Source: Mesorhizobium sp. ORS 3324 (GTDB lineage: Bacteria > Pseudomonadota > Alphaproteobacteria > Rhizobiales > Rhizobiaceae). Taken from it: DNA of 40,855 bases. Below are positions 24,576-32,868 of this stretch, one piece after another. How positions within the stretch are numbered: the first letter of the stretch is position 1; each line of letters begins with the position of its first letter. The translations under genes and the position numbers were made by a program. Where the stretch lies: positions 1-40,855 of the forward strand of contig LM655247.1 of assembly GCA_000824825.2 (NCBI GenBank). The letters are read 5' to 3'. Below the pieces are notes generated by a model, which was not told the DNA's origin, ran no database searches, and worked only from the letters and a program-made list of their open reading frames with translations.

Positions 24576-25832
24576 ATGAAAGACCGTTTTTGCGCAGTCG
24601 TAACCGGCCAATCGTTGATCACGCATGACATCCGTCATGTCCAAGCCGAACAGTTCGCCGAGGTCGAAGGCTTCTTAAAACAAGGTGATGTCGTCTTTAC
24701 CAATTTCGAATCGACAATCCTCGGCCAACACGGCGGTTGGCCGACCAAGGGCAAATACTTCGGCTACTCCAGGCCAGAAGTGCTGGACGCCTTGCAAGAC
24801 ATCGGCTTCAACGCGCTCGCCTTGGCGAACAACCACGCATTCGACCTCGGCCCTTGCGGAATCCGGTCCACATTGCAGGAGGTGGAGGCGCGCGGTTTCT
24901 TGCATGCTGGGATCGGGATCGACGAGACCAATGCTGCAACGCTCGGCCGGCGCCATCTGGGCAACCGGCAGGTCTCTTTGCTTGCCGTCGACGCAGGCCC
25001 TGGCCCAGCGAACATGTATGCAGCCAACCGTACCACTTCCCGGCCTGCTCGCCCCGGCGTCAACCGGCTGACCACAGTGCGCAAGATTGCGGTGCCGGAT
25101 GCGCATTTCCGGGGACTGGCAAGGCTTGGCGGCCACTTGCAAAGCTCACACTTGGAGCTGACCAACTATGCGCAACCGGAAGATCCGCCAGAAGTGGCGG
25201 GCACGGAGATCAATTTCTATGGCACCGTATTTTCGCAGGCAACCGACTTTGGTCGCCTGATCGAGATAGACCCGCAAAGTGCGGAAATGCATTTGTCCGC
25301 CATCCGGCATGCTGCCTCGCAAGGCGACTTCGTCATTGCTTATCTGCATCACCACCATTGGGAACCCGGTTGGCAAGATGTGCCGCGCTGGGTGCAGGCC
25401 TTTGCCCGGATGTGCGTCGACGCCGGGGCTGAGCTCTTCGTGAGCCACGGTGCTCCCGTGCTCCAGGCTCTAGAAATCTACAACGGCTCGCCGATCTTTT
25501 ATGGTCTCGGCAATTTTCTGTTCCACGTGCATCCCGACGAGAACGAGTGGGATCCGCCGGAAGTTTGGCAAAGCATCGTCGCCGCATGTCGCTATGACGC
25601 TGGCGGAAGCCTCCGAACGATAGACCTTCTGCCCGTCGTGGTTGGCGGGGAAGATCAGTCTCCAGGATCCGGAAAAGCCAGATTGGTTCCAGTCGCCGCC
25701 ACCGGAAATCTAGCGCGAGACATTCTCGACGGTTTCGCAATCCGATCTCGGACCTTTGGCACCGCAATCAAAATTTCCGGATATTCCGGTACCATCGTAG
25801 TGCCGCCTGCACGCAAACCCGCTGACGATTGA
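24576..25832 (+). CDS. CapA-like metallophosphoesterase family protein
   Basis: The product has 418 residues from the ATG at 24576. It matches the PGA_cap/CapA family: Asp-Val-Val-Phe-Thr-Asn-Phe-Glu-Ser at 38-46, Ala-Leu-Ala-Asn-Asn-His-Ala-Phe-Asp at 82-90, a His-His-His-His-Trp near 262, and Ser-His-Gly-Ala-Pro then Tyr-Gly-Leu-Gly-Asn-Phe-Leu-Phe near the C-terminal third. These are metal-binding positions of the calcineurin-like fold. CapA proteins act in poly-gamma-glutamate synthesis, but many homologues beside transporters have no known role. No signal peptide is seen, so it is probably cytosolic. It follows the binding protein by 80 bases. Confidence 0.85.
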   Translation: MKDRFCAVVTGQSLITHDIRHVQAEQFAEVEGFLKQGDVVFTNFESTILGQHGGWPTKGKYFGYSRPEVLDALQDIGFNALALANNHAFDLGPCGIRSTLQEVEARGFLHAGIGIDETNAATLGRRHLGNRQVSLLAVDAGPGPANMYAANRTTSRPARPGVNRLTTVRKIAVPDAHFRGLARLGGHLQSSHLELTNYAQPEDPPEVAGTEINFYGTVFSQATDFGRLIEIDPQSAEMHLSAIRHAASQGDFVIAYLHHHHWEPGWQDVPRWVQAFARMCVDAGAELFVSHGAPVLQALEIYNGSPIFYGLGNFLFHVHPDENEWDPPEVWQSIVAACRYDAGGSLRTIDLLPVVVGGEDQSPGSGKARLVPVAATGNLARDILDGFAIRSRTFGTAIKISGYSGTIVVPPARKPADD

Positions 25833-25890
25833 CGCAAAAAACCAGGTCCGTCTGCAACGGCGAGAATAAGTTCATGGGGCATCGAAAGCA

Positions 25891-26385
25891 TTGTCGAAAC
25901 CGAAACGCTCGATCCCTTTCCGAGCAGCACCAAAGCCCAAGGTCGGGCGCGAACCTCACCCCGCCGATCTTCATGTCGGCAGGCAGATCGCGACGGTTCG
26001 CGTGCAGTCGGACGTATCGCAGGCGCAGCTTGCCCGATCGATTGGTATCAGCTGTCAGCAGCTTCAAAAATACGAGAATGCGAGGAACCGCGTGAGTGCG
26101 TCCATGATCTACGAGATCGGCAAGTCGCTGGGCGTCCCCGTTAGCCGTTTTTTCGAAGGCCTCCCGCAGAATGGGGGAGGGGATTATGGGGCTTTACAGC
26201 TGCCAGTCGATCGGATCGGCTTCATTGCCAGCGCAGAGGGTCGGCGCCTTACCGAGCGACTTATTCAATTGTCTCCGCGTGTGCGAGCCCGCGTGTCTGC
26301 GCTGATTGCCGCGCTCGGGGAAGAATTGAGTGTTTCTCAATGCGATGAAAAGCAACGAGATGGTCGGCGAACTGGCGCCGGTTGA
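25891..26385 (+). CDS. XRE-family regulator (rhizobial PraR-like)
   Basis: The product has 164 residues with a TTG start at 25891; the site before it is poor, so the start is uncertain. Residues ~27-85 are the helix-turn-helix: Val-Gly-Arg-Gln-Ile-Ala-Thr-Val-Arg, Ser-Gln-Ala-Gln-Leu-Ala-Arg-Ser-Ile-Gly, Gln-Gln-Leu-Gln-Lys-Tyr-Glu-Asn-Ala-Arg-Asn-Arg-Val-Ser. This last segment is typical of the alphaproteobacterial group with PraR and many phage-like regulators. The C-terminal ~70 residues (Leu-Ile-Gln-Leu-Ser-Pro-Arg-Val-Arg) may mediate dimerisation. Confidence 0.83.
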   Translation: MSKPKRSIPFRAAPKPKVGREPHPADLHVGRQIATVRVQSDVSQAQLARSIGISCQQLQKYENARNRVSASMIYEIGKSLGVPVSRFFEGLPQNGGGDYGALQLPVDRIGFIASAEGRRLTERLIQLSPRVRARVSALIAALGEELSVSQCDEKQRDGRRTGAG

Positions 26386-26432
26386 ATGCAAGATCCCTGG
26401 CGATCGGTTGGACCAGGTTCGAACGCGCCACT

Positions 26433-26680
26433 TTACGCTCGGCGCGCTGACCGAAGGTTGGCCGCCAGGCGCGGCGCATTCAGCAGGCCCGCCTGATTGT
26501 GAGCAAGCATGGTCCACAATCGTTCGAGGGTTTGCGCTCGGTCCGAATGCGCCACTTTGCGCTCGAGATAGGCGCGGATGAAATTGCGACGATACGCGAA
26601 GCTGTCGGCCTCCGACCGTGCGAAACGCAAGAGATCAAGAAAAATTGGCTCTTAAGGAGTCGGGCGAAATGACCGGCCGT
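26433..26680 (-). pseudogene. Remnant of a DUF4143-type AAA ATPase
   Basis: The minus-strand frame reads Ala-Arg-Ser-Glu-Ala-Asp-Ser-Phe-Ala-Tyr-Arg-Arg-Asn-Phe-Ile-Arg-Ala-Tyr-Leu-Glu, then Leu-Trp-Thr-Met-Leu-Ala-His-Asn-Gln. This is the middle of the DUF4143/AAA ATPase family of about 400 residues. Only ~65 residues remain and no Walker motif is present. A 21-bp stretch at 26418-26438 nearly repeats at 26542-26562, a sign of local rearrangement. Confidence 0.55.
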
Positions 26681-26757
26681 TGAGTCGGGACACTCTGTCC
26701 GTCGCAGTAATTGCTCGCTCATTCGAAGCCGCTCGACCGTAGCCCTTTTCCCTGACC

Positions 26758-27201
26758 TCAATGCGAGCCGGATGAAAGCTGCTCCAGGGTCACGCATAGA
26801 TTGGCTATTTCGCGAGGGGCCTTCTGATTGAGCACCCTGGTCAGCCGCTCATCGGCAGTCACGAAGCGCCAGTTTCGGTTCATCGCCAGACAGATATACA
26901 TGCAGTCGTAGGCCGGATGGCCAATATCCGTCGCCAGTTCGGTCGCTTTGGCGAGTAATCCGCGCATGCCGAACAATTCGATATCGCTACGCTCAAGCAA
27001 ATTCGCGGCGAGCTTCGCCTCCTCGCGACTGAGCTCGCCGCGCTGAACCTTCTTCCAGAAAATGTTGGCGCACTCGACGGTCAGAAGTTCCGGCGCTGCG
27101 AAACGATGATCTTTCCGCAAGCCAAGCGCGAGAGGCGTGCCGTCTTCCTCCACCACCCATTTGACTGCGATACTGGCATCGATGACGATCGTTTCCGTCA
27201 C
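26758..27201 (-). CDS. vapC: PIN-domain toxin (VapC-like)
   Basis: The product has 147 residues from a GTG at 27201, which overlaps the antitoxin stop by four bases. The four acidic PIN residues are visible: Asp8 (Ile-Asp-Ala-Ser), Glu43 (Thr-Val-Glu-Cys-Ala-Asn), Asp99 (Ala-Tyr-Asp-Cys-Met-Tyr) and Asp117 (Thr-Ala-Asp-Glu-Arg). It is therefore likely an active ribonuclease, held in check by the upstream gene product. The C-terminus is slightly longer than average. Confidence 0.92.
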   Translation of the reverse strand: MTETIVIDASIAVKWVVEEDGTPLALGLRKDHRFAAPELLTVECANIFWKKVQRGELSREEAKLAANLLERSDIELFGMRGLLAKATELATDIGHPAYDCMYICLAMNRNWRFVTADERLTRVLNQKAPREIANLCVTLEQLSSGSH

Positions 27202-27437
27202 CGCTCGTCACGTCCTTCGCGCAGCAGGATCTCGGCGGGCGTCTGCTTGCGCCGCGCAGTTAGCTGCCGCAACTGGGCTGCCAGCTCATCGAACGAAGGT
27301 TCGACCTCCGTTTCCAAAGCCTGTCTCAGAATCTCGCGATGTTCGGCTTCAGCCGAACGCCCATGCCGGGCGGCCCGCGTCTTGAGCTTGGTGATTAAGT
27401 CGTCGTCCAGATTACGGACGTGCAGATTCCCGGCCAT
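27198..27437 (-). CDS. FitA/VapB-like antitoxin
   Basis: The product has 79 residues from the ATG at 27437, preceded by GGAGGG. The N-terminal ribbon-helix-helix is clear: Leu-His-Val-Arg-Asn-Leu-Asp-Asp-Asp-Leu, then Arg-Ala-Ala-Arg-His-Gly-Arg-Ser-Ala-Glu-Ala-Glu-His-Arg-Glu-Ile-Leu. This is the FitA type that pairs with PIN toxins. The C-terminal ~35 residues would wrap the toxin. It is cotranscribed with the toxin; autoregulation is expected from family knowledge. Confidence 0.9.
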   Translation of the reverse strand: MAGNLHVRNLDDDLITKLKTRAARHGRSAEAEHREILRQALETEVEPSFDELAAQLRQLTARRKQTPAEILLREGRDER

Positions 27438-27712
27438 GGGGCCCTCCATGATCTCATTGAGCACAAAGATAGCAATCGATGTCCTCCCGATCAAGGTTTG
27501 CGCCGAGCGCGGCGCTGCTCGCCATACTCGTAGTCTGTTCCGGATATGGGGAGAAGAATGGGGAGGGGAAAAGCGAGAAAAACCTCCTCGCAGAGCGGCC
27601 TGACTGGCGACGCTAGCGCTCGATCGCTCCCGTCGCGATCCCGGCTCGTCATCCTGCGCAGGGCTGCAAGCCCCGCTTGGCTAGCCGGTCAAGGATTCTC
27701 GATCGCAATTGC

Positions 27713-27774
27713 ACCGGTCCGCCCGCTCCGCGGGACGGGGTATGTCTTTGGCAAGAAGACGAGGAAGGACCGGT
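27713..27774. ncRNA. Candidate three-way-junction leader before the ParB-like gene
   Basis: ACCGGTCC (27713-27720) pairs with GGACCGGT (27767-27774). Inside are two hairpins: 27722-27726 with 27730-27734 (CCCGC/GCGGG, loop TCC) and 27744-27748 with 27756-27760 (GTCTT/AAGAC). The element ends 38 bases before the expected ParB start. The layout mirrors the larger structure before the DUF2493 gene, and the ACCGGTCC arm resembles its palindrome. Confidence 0.45.
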
Positions 27775-27812
27775 GAAAAGGCCGTGTCCGCAATCCCCAA
27801 AGGAGCATCTCC

Positions 27813-28565
27813 ATAGAACTGAAATTTGTCGATCCGCGCTCGCTCAAGGACAATCCCGACAAGGCGCGCCGTTCCAAGTCCAGCCCGCAGGCCGACGCCC
27901 TGCTGCTGGCGACGATCAAGGCTGTCGGCATCGTGCAGCCGCCTGTCGTCGCCGCCGAAACCGATGGCGGCAACGGCTTCCTCATCGACGAGGGCCATCG
28001 TCGCGTCAAGCACGCAATCGCCGCCGGTCTGGACGAGATCGCCCTTTTGGTCGTTCCCCGGGCCGAGGATGGCGGGGCCATGCGTTCGCTGGTCACGTCG
28101 ATCGCGCATGAGCAGCTCAACCCCGTCAACCAGTGGCGACCCATCGAGCGTCTCGTTGCGCTCGGCTGGACCGAGGAGGCGATCGGCATCGCGCTCGCCC
28201 AGTCGGTGCGCCAGATCAAGAAGTTGAGGCTGCTTGCCAATGTGCTGCCGGCGATGCTGGATCATATGGCCAAAGGAAATCCGGGATGCGGCGGCGTCCG
28301 CAAAGAGACGGGGAAATACCAGCGCACGATGCTCCGGTCGACGTCGCGGCGAAACGGCAGGATTCACCCCGATCTTGATGCGTTGCCGGACCGCGGTGAA
28401 CTTGGGTCCGACGTCCAAGAACTCGCCGAAACCGGCCGCGTGCCACTGGGCACTGCCTTCGCCGGACGACAATCCGCGAAGTCGGCAGTCGTCTATAGAA
28501 ACGCGATGGTCTTGAGTGCTGGCGCGAGACATGTCGGCCAAGCCGGTCAGGTTCACGCGCTTTGA
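27813..28565 (+). pseudogene. ParB/RepB-like partition protein, start lost and C-terminus replaced
   Basis: Behind an ideal AAAGGAG site the first codon is ATA at 27813 where an ATG would be expected. The frame then reads Glu-Leu-Lys-Phe-Val-Asp-Pro-Arg-Ser-Leu, Ile-Val-Gln-Pro-Pro-Val-Val-Ala, Asp-Glu-Gly-His-Arg-Arg-Val-Lys and Trp-Thr-Glu-Glu-Ala-Ile, the ParB nuclease-like domain and the following helix-turn-helix. Similarity stops near 28273 after Leu-Asp-His-Met-Ala-Lys-Gly; the remaining ~95 residues look unrelated. A GTG at 27933 could start a shortened protein. Without a normal start and tail it is probably inactive. Homologues are about 300 residues. Confidence 0.7.
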
Positions 28566-28687
28566 AGCGGTAGGCAGCGAGGTGGTGGAACGTCGTTGGC
28601 GACGTGGTGGTGCGGTCGGCGGCGATGTCGATCCCGATTGTCTGGTCAAGATCAGGCGTTTTGCCATTCTCTTAGCCACAGGAAATC

Positions 28688-28713
28688 AAAAGCCCCACCG
28701 CGGCGGGGCTTTT
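28688..28713. terminator. Rho-independent terminator, bidirectional
   Basis: AAAAGCCCC (28688-28696) and GGGGCTTTT (28705-28713) form a GC-rich hairpin with flanking A and T runs, so it can stop transcription from both sides. It sits 32 bases beyond the stop of the minus-strand repeat protein gene and downstream of the plus-strand ParB-like remnant. Confidence 0.85.
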
Positions 28714-28744
28714 GCAACTCCGAACCTTGCTGAAAAGAGTTCGA

Positions 28745-29533
28745 CTAGCGACGCGAGAGTCTATGGCAAACCTGCCGCACACTTCTGTCGTAGGAGCCTT
28801 CGTCGGCGAGCACGTCAGCGCAGTGCACCCTCATCGGCGCCACCTGCTTGCCCGAAACGCTCGCGGCGTTGGACGCACGACTCGCAGCGGTACCAGTCGT
28901 AGAGGCGGTGGTGCCGACATCGACGCCTGTGCCCGCCGTGGTACCGGCTGTGCCGCCAACCGCGGCGCCCGTGCCGGCGGTCACGCTACCTGAACCACCC
29001 ACGGAGGCGCCACCGTTAAGGCCACCCGTCGCACCAAGTGAGGTGCCGGCACCGGCGGTGGTGCCGGTGGAACTGCCGATCGAGGTACTCGTGCCGGCGG
29101 TCGCAACGCCCGAGCCGCCCACGGAGGTGCCGACGCCCGCACTGCCTGTCGCGCCAACTGAGGTGTCAACACCAGTGTTAATGCCGGTGCCTATCGACGC
29201 GCCGGTGCCGGCGGTCAAGCCACTGGAGGTACCCACGCCTACGCCACCGATGTTACTGCCAAGGCCTGCACTCAGGCCGGCGGAACCGCCGATCGAGGCA
29301 CCTGTGCCCGCGGCCATGCCGCTTGAGCCACCTGTCGCACCGGTCGAAGTGCCAAGACCGCCACTGACGCCGACGCCGGTGGACGTTCCAGTACCGACAT
29401 TGATTCCACCGCCGCCACTCGCGGATGAACCAACACTGCCGCCAATTCCAGCAGCATTCGCCGGCACGGCGAGAATAGCGACGATCGTACAACCGGCCAA
29501 TGTTCTTGCGATTTTCTCAACGAGACCATTCAT
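28745..29533 (-). CDS. Secreted Gly/Ser/Thr-rich repeat protein
   Basis: The product has 262 residues from the ATG at 29533, preceded by AAGGAGAA. A signal peptide ends at Ala-Asn-Ala near residue 28. Residues ~29-225 are made almost only of Gly, Ser, Thr, Ala and Val in degenerate units of about 13-20 residues built on Ala-Gly-Thr-Gly-Ala-Ser-Ile-Gly. This suggests a beta-solenoid or surface-filament-like fold. The C-terminal ~40 residues are different, with two Cys (Val-His-Cys-Ala-Asp-Val and Arg-Gln-Val-Cys-His) that could make a disulfide. The function is unknown. A strong terminator follows. It is the second repeat-rich exported product here after the collagen-like one. Confidence 0.75.
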   Translation of the reverse strand: MNGLVEKIARTLAGCTIVAILAVPANAAGIGGSVGSSASGGGGINVGTGTSTGVGVSGGLGTSTGATGGSSGMAAGTGASIGGSAGLSAGLGSNIGGVGVGTSSGLTAGTGASIGTGINTGVDTSVGATGSAGVGTSVGGSGVATAGTSTSIGSSTGTTAGAGTSLGATGGLNGGASVGGSGSVTAGTGAAVGGTAGTTAGTGVDVGTTASTTGTAASRASNAASVSGKQVAPMRVHCADVLADEGSYDRSVRQVCHRLSRR

Positions 29534-29801
29534 AAAATTCTCCTTCGTTGCCATACTTTTTTGCACTGCATCGTTAGGAGCACCGTGCGTGTACCACAAG
29601 GGATACGAATGGGGTCCGTCATGGTTCCATTTTCTTCCATTTTTCAGCCAAAAAATTGATTGTTCTAAAACGACATACGGCTTCGTGTTAATGTTTGAGT
29701 TTTACCGACAACCAGAAGGTGCGCCCGACCAGCCTTGTCTGCACTGGGATCTTGTGAAGGTGATCTATTGCCGCGAGTGCCGGGCAGCGACAAATGAATA
29801 G
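29534..29801. other. AT-richer upstream region of the repeat-protein gene
   Basis: No gene is supported. The AT content is higher than around it (notably 29630-29700), so it probably contains the minus-strand promoter of the repeat-protein gene. Confidence 0.4.
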
Positions 29802-30275
29802 ATGCGATCAGTTCAGGCAACCGGCGCTGTCTTCCTTCATGGCGCTTCCGTAATGCCAATTCTTCATTGTGACGAAGCCAATCTTGGTCGCGCCCATTTT
29901 AGGCGTCGCAAATGCGGTCCATCGAAGAGTTTGAAACCTATAATCAATCATAAATTCAACGAGCCCGTCTCAGTCTTCGTAGGTCTTGGCTTTCCCCACG
30001 ATATCGCTACCGTTTTGGCCGCCTACCATCTTCTGGTCGAATAGAATGGCATCCCCGATCTTGACCGTGATGGCGCCCTTGAGGTGTGTAGGAAAGCCCT
30101 CAGCGGCGACCGGACGGCTGAAGAGGCGCGTGAAGCATTCGAGCGCTTTGCCCACACTAAGGGCATCCTCCTGGTCCTAGGTTCGCCAGACCATACGAGA
30201 GAATACGAAGGAAATGGGTTGGCCCCTCTCGCCGGGAACCAAGCTCAAACCGCAGTGTTGAGATCTTATGCTTGA
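29802..30275 (+). pseudogene. DUF982 gene with an internal stop
   Basis: The frame reads Glu-Pro-Val-Ser-Val-Phe-Val-Gly-Leu-Gly, Asp-Ile-Ala-Thr-Val-Leu-Ala-Ala-Tyr-His-Leu-Leu-Val-Glu, then TAG at 30042-30044. It continues in the same frame with Ala-Leu-Glu-Val-Cys-Arg-Lys-Ala-Leu-Ser-Gly and Glu-Glu-Ala-Arg-Glu-Ala-Phe. This is the rhizobial DUF982 pattern (about 80-90 residues), and the family usually has Trp where the TAG stands, a one-base change. The true start is uncertain; the 5' ~50 codons are not family-like. The 101 bases to the next gene hold nothing recognisable. Confidence 0.65.
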
Positions 30276-30376
30276 TAACGCTTGCTATGAGCCGGTGGCA
30301 AATTCGACTTGGCCATCAAGACCCCACACACCCTGTATTGCCCAGCGACAAATACCATGGCTTGCTTGGCTACGCC

Positions 30377-31312
30377 TCACCTGGAGCGGGTCAGAACCCC
30401 CAAGAGTTCGCCTAATCGGAGCGGCAATTTCGGGGACGCGCGCAACTCGGCACAACTCTCTTTCCAGCGCTGTAGATATTCGCCGGCTGGAATCCCGCTG
30501 CGGCCGGGCCAGCGGTTGAGTGCGCCAAGTGCCTCAACGCAATCGGGAGCCTTCTCGTATTCTGCGAGAATGCTCAGGGACATTGCCTGCGCAAATGGAT
30601 TGAGGCCTGGAATTTCGATCTCGCTTCGGTAGCCGGCGAACCACTTCGGAGCATCGCGGGTAAGCCCTTGGCTGTCGGCAAGCGCTGTATAGCGTTTGAC
30701 GATGTTCCGGCGATACTCGGCAATGGCATCGCCGAAAGCGTTGTCGCCGGCGAATGGCGGGTCCTGCTTCCAGTCCTTCGCAAGGAGCCCCAAGCCACGC
30801 AACGAGAAGGCTTCCACCATGGCTTCCTCGAGCCATTGGCAGGGAGCCGCAGGCTTGGCTTCGGACTGCCAGCTGTTGGCAAGCACATGACCGAGTTCGT
30901 GGCCGAACTGGTAGGCAAGCTTCGACCAGTCCCGCTCGCCGATGTCGACGATAACCCACGCCATATTGCTGCCGTCGCGGTGCAGCCATATCGCCGGCTG
31001 TCCCGAGGTGTGCTGGTCGACACGAAGTCGTGCCGGCTGTCGGTCGGAAAGAAGCCGCACGCCATCCAGGCAGGCTTGCCGCGTCCGCCCAACGACCAAT
31101 CGGGCCGAGCGAGGAAGCATGTTGCCCCAGTCGCCCGCCAGTTCGATGGGCGCGGTGAGCAGGGTGGTGCGAACGGCAATCGAAGAGGCGCGCTTCAGCA
31201 TCGTGGCTTGACTCGCTTCCAAACCAATCCAACGCGTAGACGATGAAAAGGTTGTGGCTAGCGCAGCCAGACCAGCAGCCGCTATGTTGAAATCACGACG
31301 TCGCACCTGCAC
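30377..31312 (-). CDS. Exported zincin-like protein
   Basis: The product has 311 residues from a GTG at 31312. The N-terminus Arg-Arg-Arg-Asp-Phe followed by a hydrophobic Ala/Leu core resembles a Tat signal. The zinc-site motif His-Glu-Leu-Gly-His is at 138-142, and Glu162/163 (Trp-Leu-Glu-Glu-Ala) lies 20 residues on, as in gluzincins. A family name is not clear to me. It lies 59 bases beyond the glycosyltransferase gene on the same strand, so it may be the last gene of that operon and could process a surface protein. That link is inference. Confidence 0.7.
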   Translation of the reverse strand: MQVRRRDFNIAAAGLAALATTFSSSTRWIGLEASQATMLKRASSIAVRTTLLTAPIELAGDWGNMLPRSARLVVGRTRQACLDGVRLLSDRQPARLRVDQHTSGQPAIWLHRDGSNMAWVIVDIGERDWSKLAYQFGHELGHVLANSWQSEAKPAAPCQWLEEAMVEAFSLRGLGLLAKDWKQDPPFAGDNAFGDAIAEYRRNIVKRYTALADSQGLTRDAPKWFAGYRSEIEIPGLNPFAQAMSLSILAEYEKAPDCVEALGALNRWPGRSGIPAGEYLQRWKESCAELRASPKLPLRLGELLGVLTRSR

Positions 31313-31371
31313 GCCATCCGATCATTCGAAATCATACCAATACCTTGCCAACTCTCGCCTTGCTTGCCCGA

Positions 31372-32868
31372 CTAGCTGGAGAGCGGAGCGGTTGACGGCG
31401 TCAATTTGCTGTTCGAACCAGGACGATCTATCAGTTCCTTCCAATCATCGATCATATACTGCCAGTCGAACTTGACCGCGGCCTCCCTCGTTTCGTGGCA
31501 TTTGTCGACGAAGGCTGCAGGATTTTCCTTGTAGTAACGCAAGGTGGAACTGGTGAAGGCCTTGAATTTTTCCGGTTCGATCGGTGCGACAATCCCCCCG
31601 CCTTGATAGGCCTTTATGGGAAAATGGCCCACCGGTGTCCCTATCACGAGCCTTCCGGCCGCGGCCCCTTCAAGCACCGACAAAGGTCCGGACTCATTGA
31701 TGGAGGTCGATACCACAGCATCAACGCTCCGATAGAATTCAGGCATGTCGTGAAATGAAACCTGATTGGCCGTCGAGCCGGCTACCTTAAACGCCAAGCC
31801 TGCTTCTCGTGCGGCTGCCTCGGCCAGTTCGCCGCGCTTCAACTCAATGCCGTAAGTCTTTAGGGACATCGAGGTTGCGTAGCCGACTGTTGTTAAACTT
31901 GTCGGTAGGGCGGAGAAGAAATACTGGTAGTCTACCCCAAGAGGAACGACCTTTGGAAGTCTTGCAATGCCACGCAATGCGGACGCGGAATAAAGATATT
32001 CACTGACAACGCCGTAATTTGCGAGCCGGTCGAAGACGTCGATGCCCTTGCGTTCGATAAGCATGCGCATGTCGAATTCATGGTGCGATATCCCGATTAT
32101 CTTTTCATATGGTACATGGTAGCTGTCGACAAGGTTTGAAACCCCATCCAATGCCGTCAGAAAGAAATCGTAGTAATCCTTAATTCCTCGAAAGTGCGCT
32201 GAATTGTCGTTCTGCCAATCGATAATGTCTATGATGTACCCATCCGAATGAAGGCGCTTCGATAAGTCATAATAGACGCGACCGTGCGACCATTTTGTAT
32301 ATCCGTAAATAAGGACCTTCCTTTTTCTACAGGAAGCGTTGGTATCCGCCCTGATTGTCGGGTGCACAATGTAGGATTGTATTCTTTGCCTGTCGAATTT
32401 GTCCGTTTCAGAGTACCACCTAGCGCCTTTGTAGACGATGTCCGTGCACCAGCTCTCTGTTGCCAGGAAAAGCTCCCATGTGCTGCAGACCTCAGCACAT
32501 AATGTAACCTTTCCATCCGGTATGGCCGACAAAAAGACGTCGCCGGATTTCAGTGCCATCAAACCACGTTCGAGAGGGATCAATTCCAGCATCGTGGGTT
32601 CACTTGCGCGATTTTCACGCTGCGACCGTGAGCCAGTTAGACAGATGTCAGGGTGGCAGACGATCGGTTCGGGCGAACCCTTGTCTGAATGAATCAACTG
32701 ACCTTGGCGTTCGCCGCTTCCCGAATGCTTCCCAGGGTCGAAAAATAGGTTCGAAGGGCTGCTCTCGGTCGGACCATGCCGCAGTTCGCCTGTGGAGGGG
32801 TCGACATACAACACCGTCCCGAATGCTGTGAACAGCCGTGCGGGCGACTGTGAGGACACCTTAGTCAT
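31372..32868 (-). CDS. GT1-type glycosyltransferase with a beta-rich N-terminal module
   Basis: The product has 498 residues from the ATG at 32868, which overlaps the upstream gene stop (ATGA). The C-terminal half is a GT-B transferase: Tyr-Gly-Tyr-Thr-Lys-Trp near 190, and the nucleotide-sugar-binding Glu-Ser-Gly-Pro-Leu-Ser-Val-Leu-Glu-Gly-Ala-Ala-Ala-Gly at about 392-405. The N-terminal ~150 residues contain Val-Leu-Tyr-Val-Asp-Pro and Leu-Ser-Ala-Ile-Pro-Asp-Gly-Lys-Val-Thr-Leu followed by Trp-Glu-Leu-Phe. This resembles fascin/beta-trefoil-like modules and could bind a glycan or protein. It is the third gene of a coupled operon. Donor and acceptor are unknown. Confidence 0.8.
   Translation of the reverse strand: MTKVSSQSPARLFTAFGTVLYVDPSTGELRHGPTESSPSNLFFDPGKHSGSGERQGQLIHSDKGSPEPIVCHPDICLTGSRSQRENRASEPTMLELIPLERGLMALKSGDVFLSAIPDGKVTLCAEVCSTWELFLATESWCTDIVYKGARWYSETDKFDRQRIQSYIVHPTIRADTNASCRKRKVLIYGYTKWSHGRVYYDLSKRLHSDGYIIDIIDWQNDNSAHFRGIKDYYDFFLTALDGVSNLVDSYHVPYEKIIGISHHEFDMRMLIERKGIDVFDRLANYGVVSEYLYSASALRGIARLPKVVPLGVDYQYFFSALPTSLTTVGYATSMSLKTYGIELKRGELAEAAAREAGLAFKVAGSTANQVSFHDMPEFYRSVDAVVSTSINESGPLSVLEGAAAGRLVIGTPVGHFPIKAYQGGGIVAPIEPEKFKAFTSSTLRYYKENPAAFVDKCHETREAAVKFDWQYMIDDWKELIDRPGSNSKLTPSTAPLSS

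Noticed and set aside
27681..28679. 332-residue minus-strand frame
   Set aside because: Antisense to the ParB-like remnant, which shows clear family motifs. The part beyond the ParB similarity (about 28280-28560) could hold an unidentified minus-strand fragment, but I could not support it.
28848..29801. 317-residue plus-strand Pro/Val/Thr-rich frame
   Set aside because: It mirrors the secreted Gly-rich repeat gene, which has a signal peptide, a good ribosome-binding site and a terminator on the minus strand.
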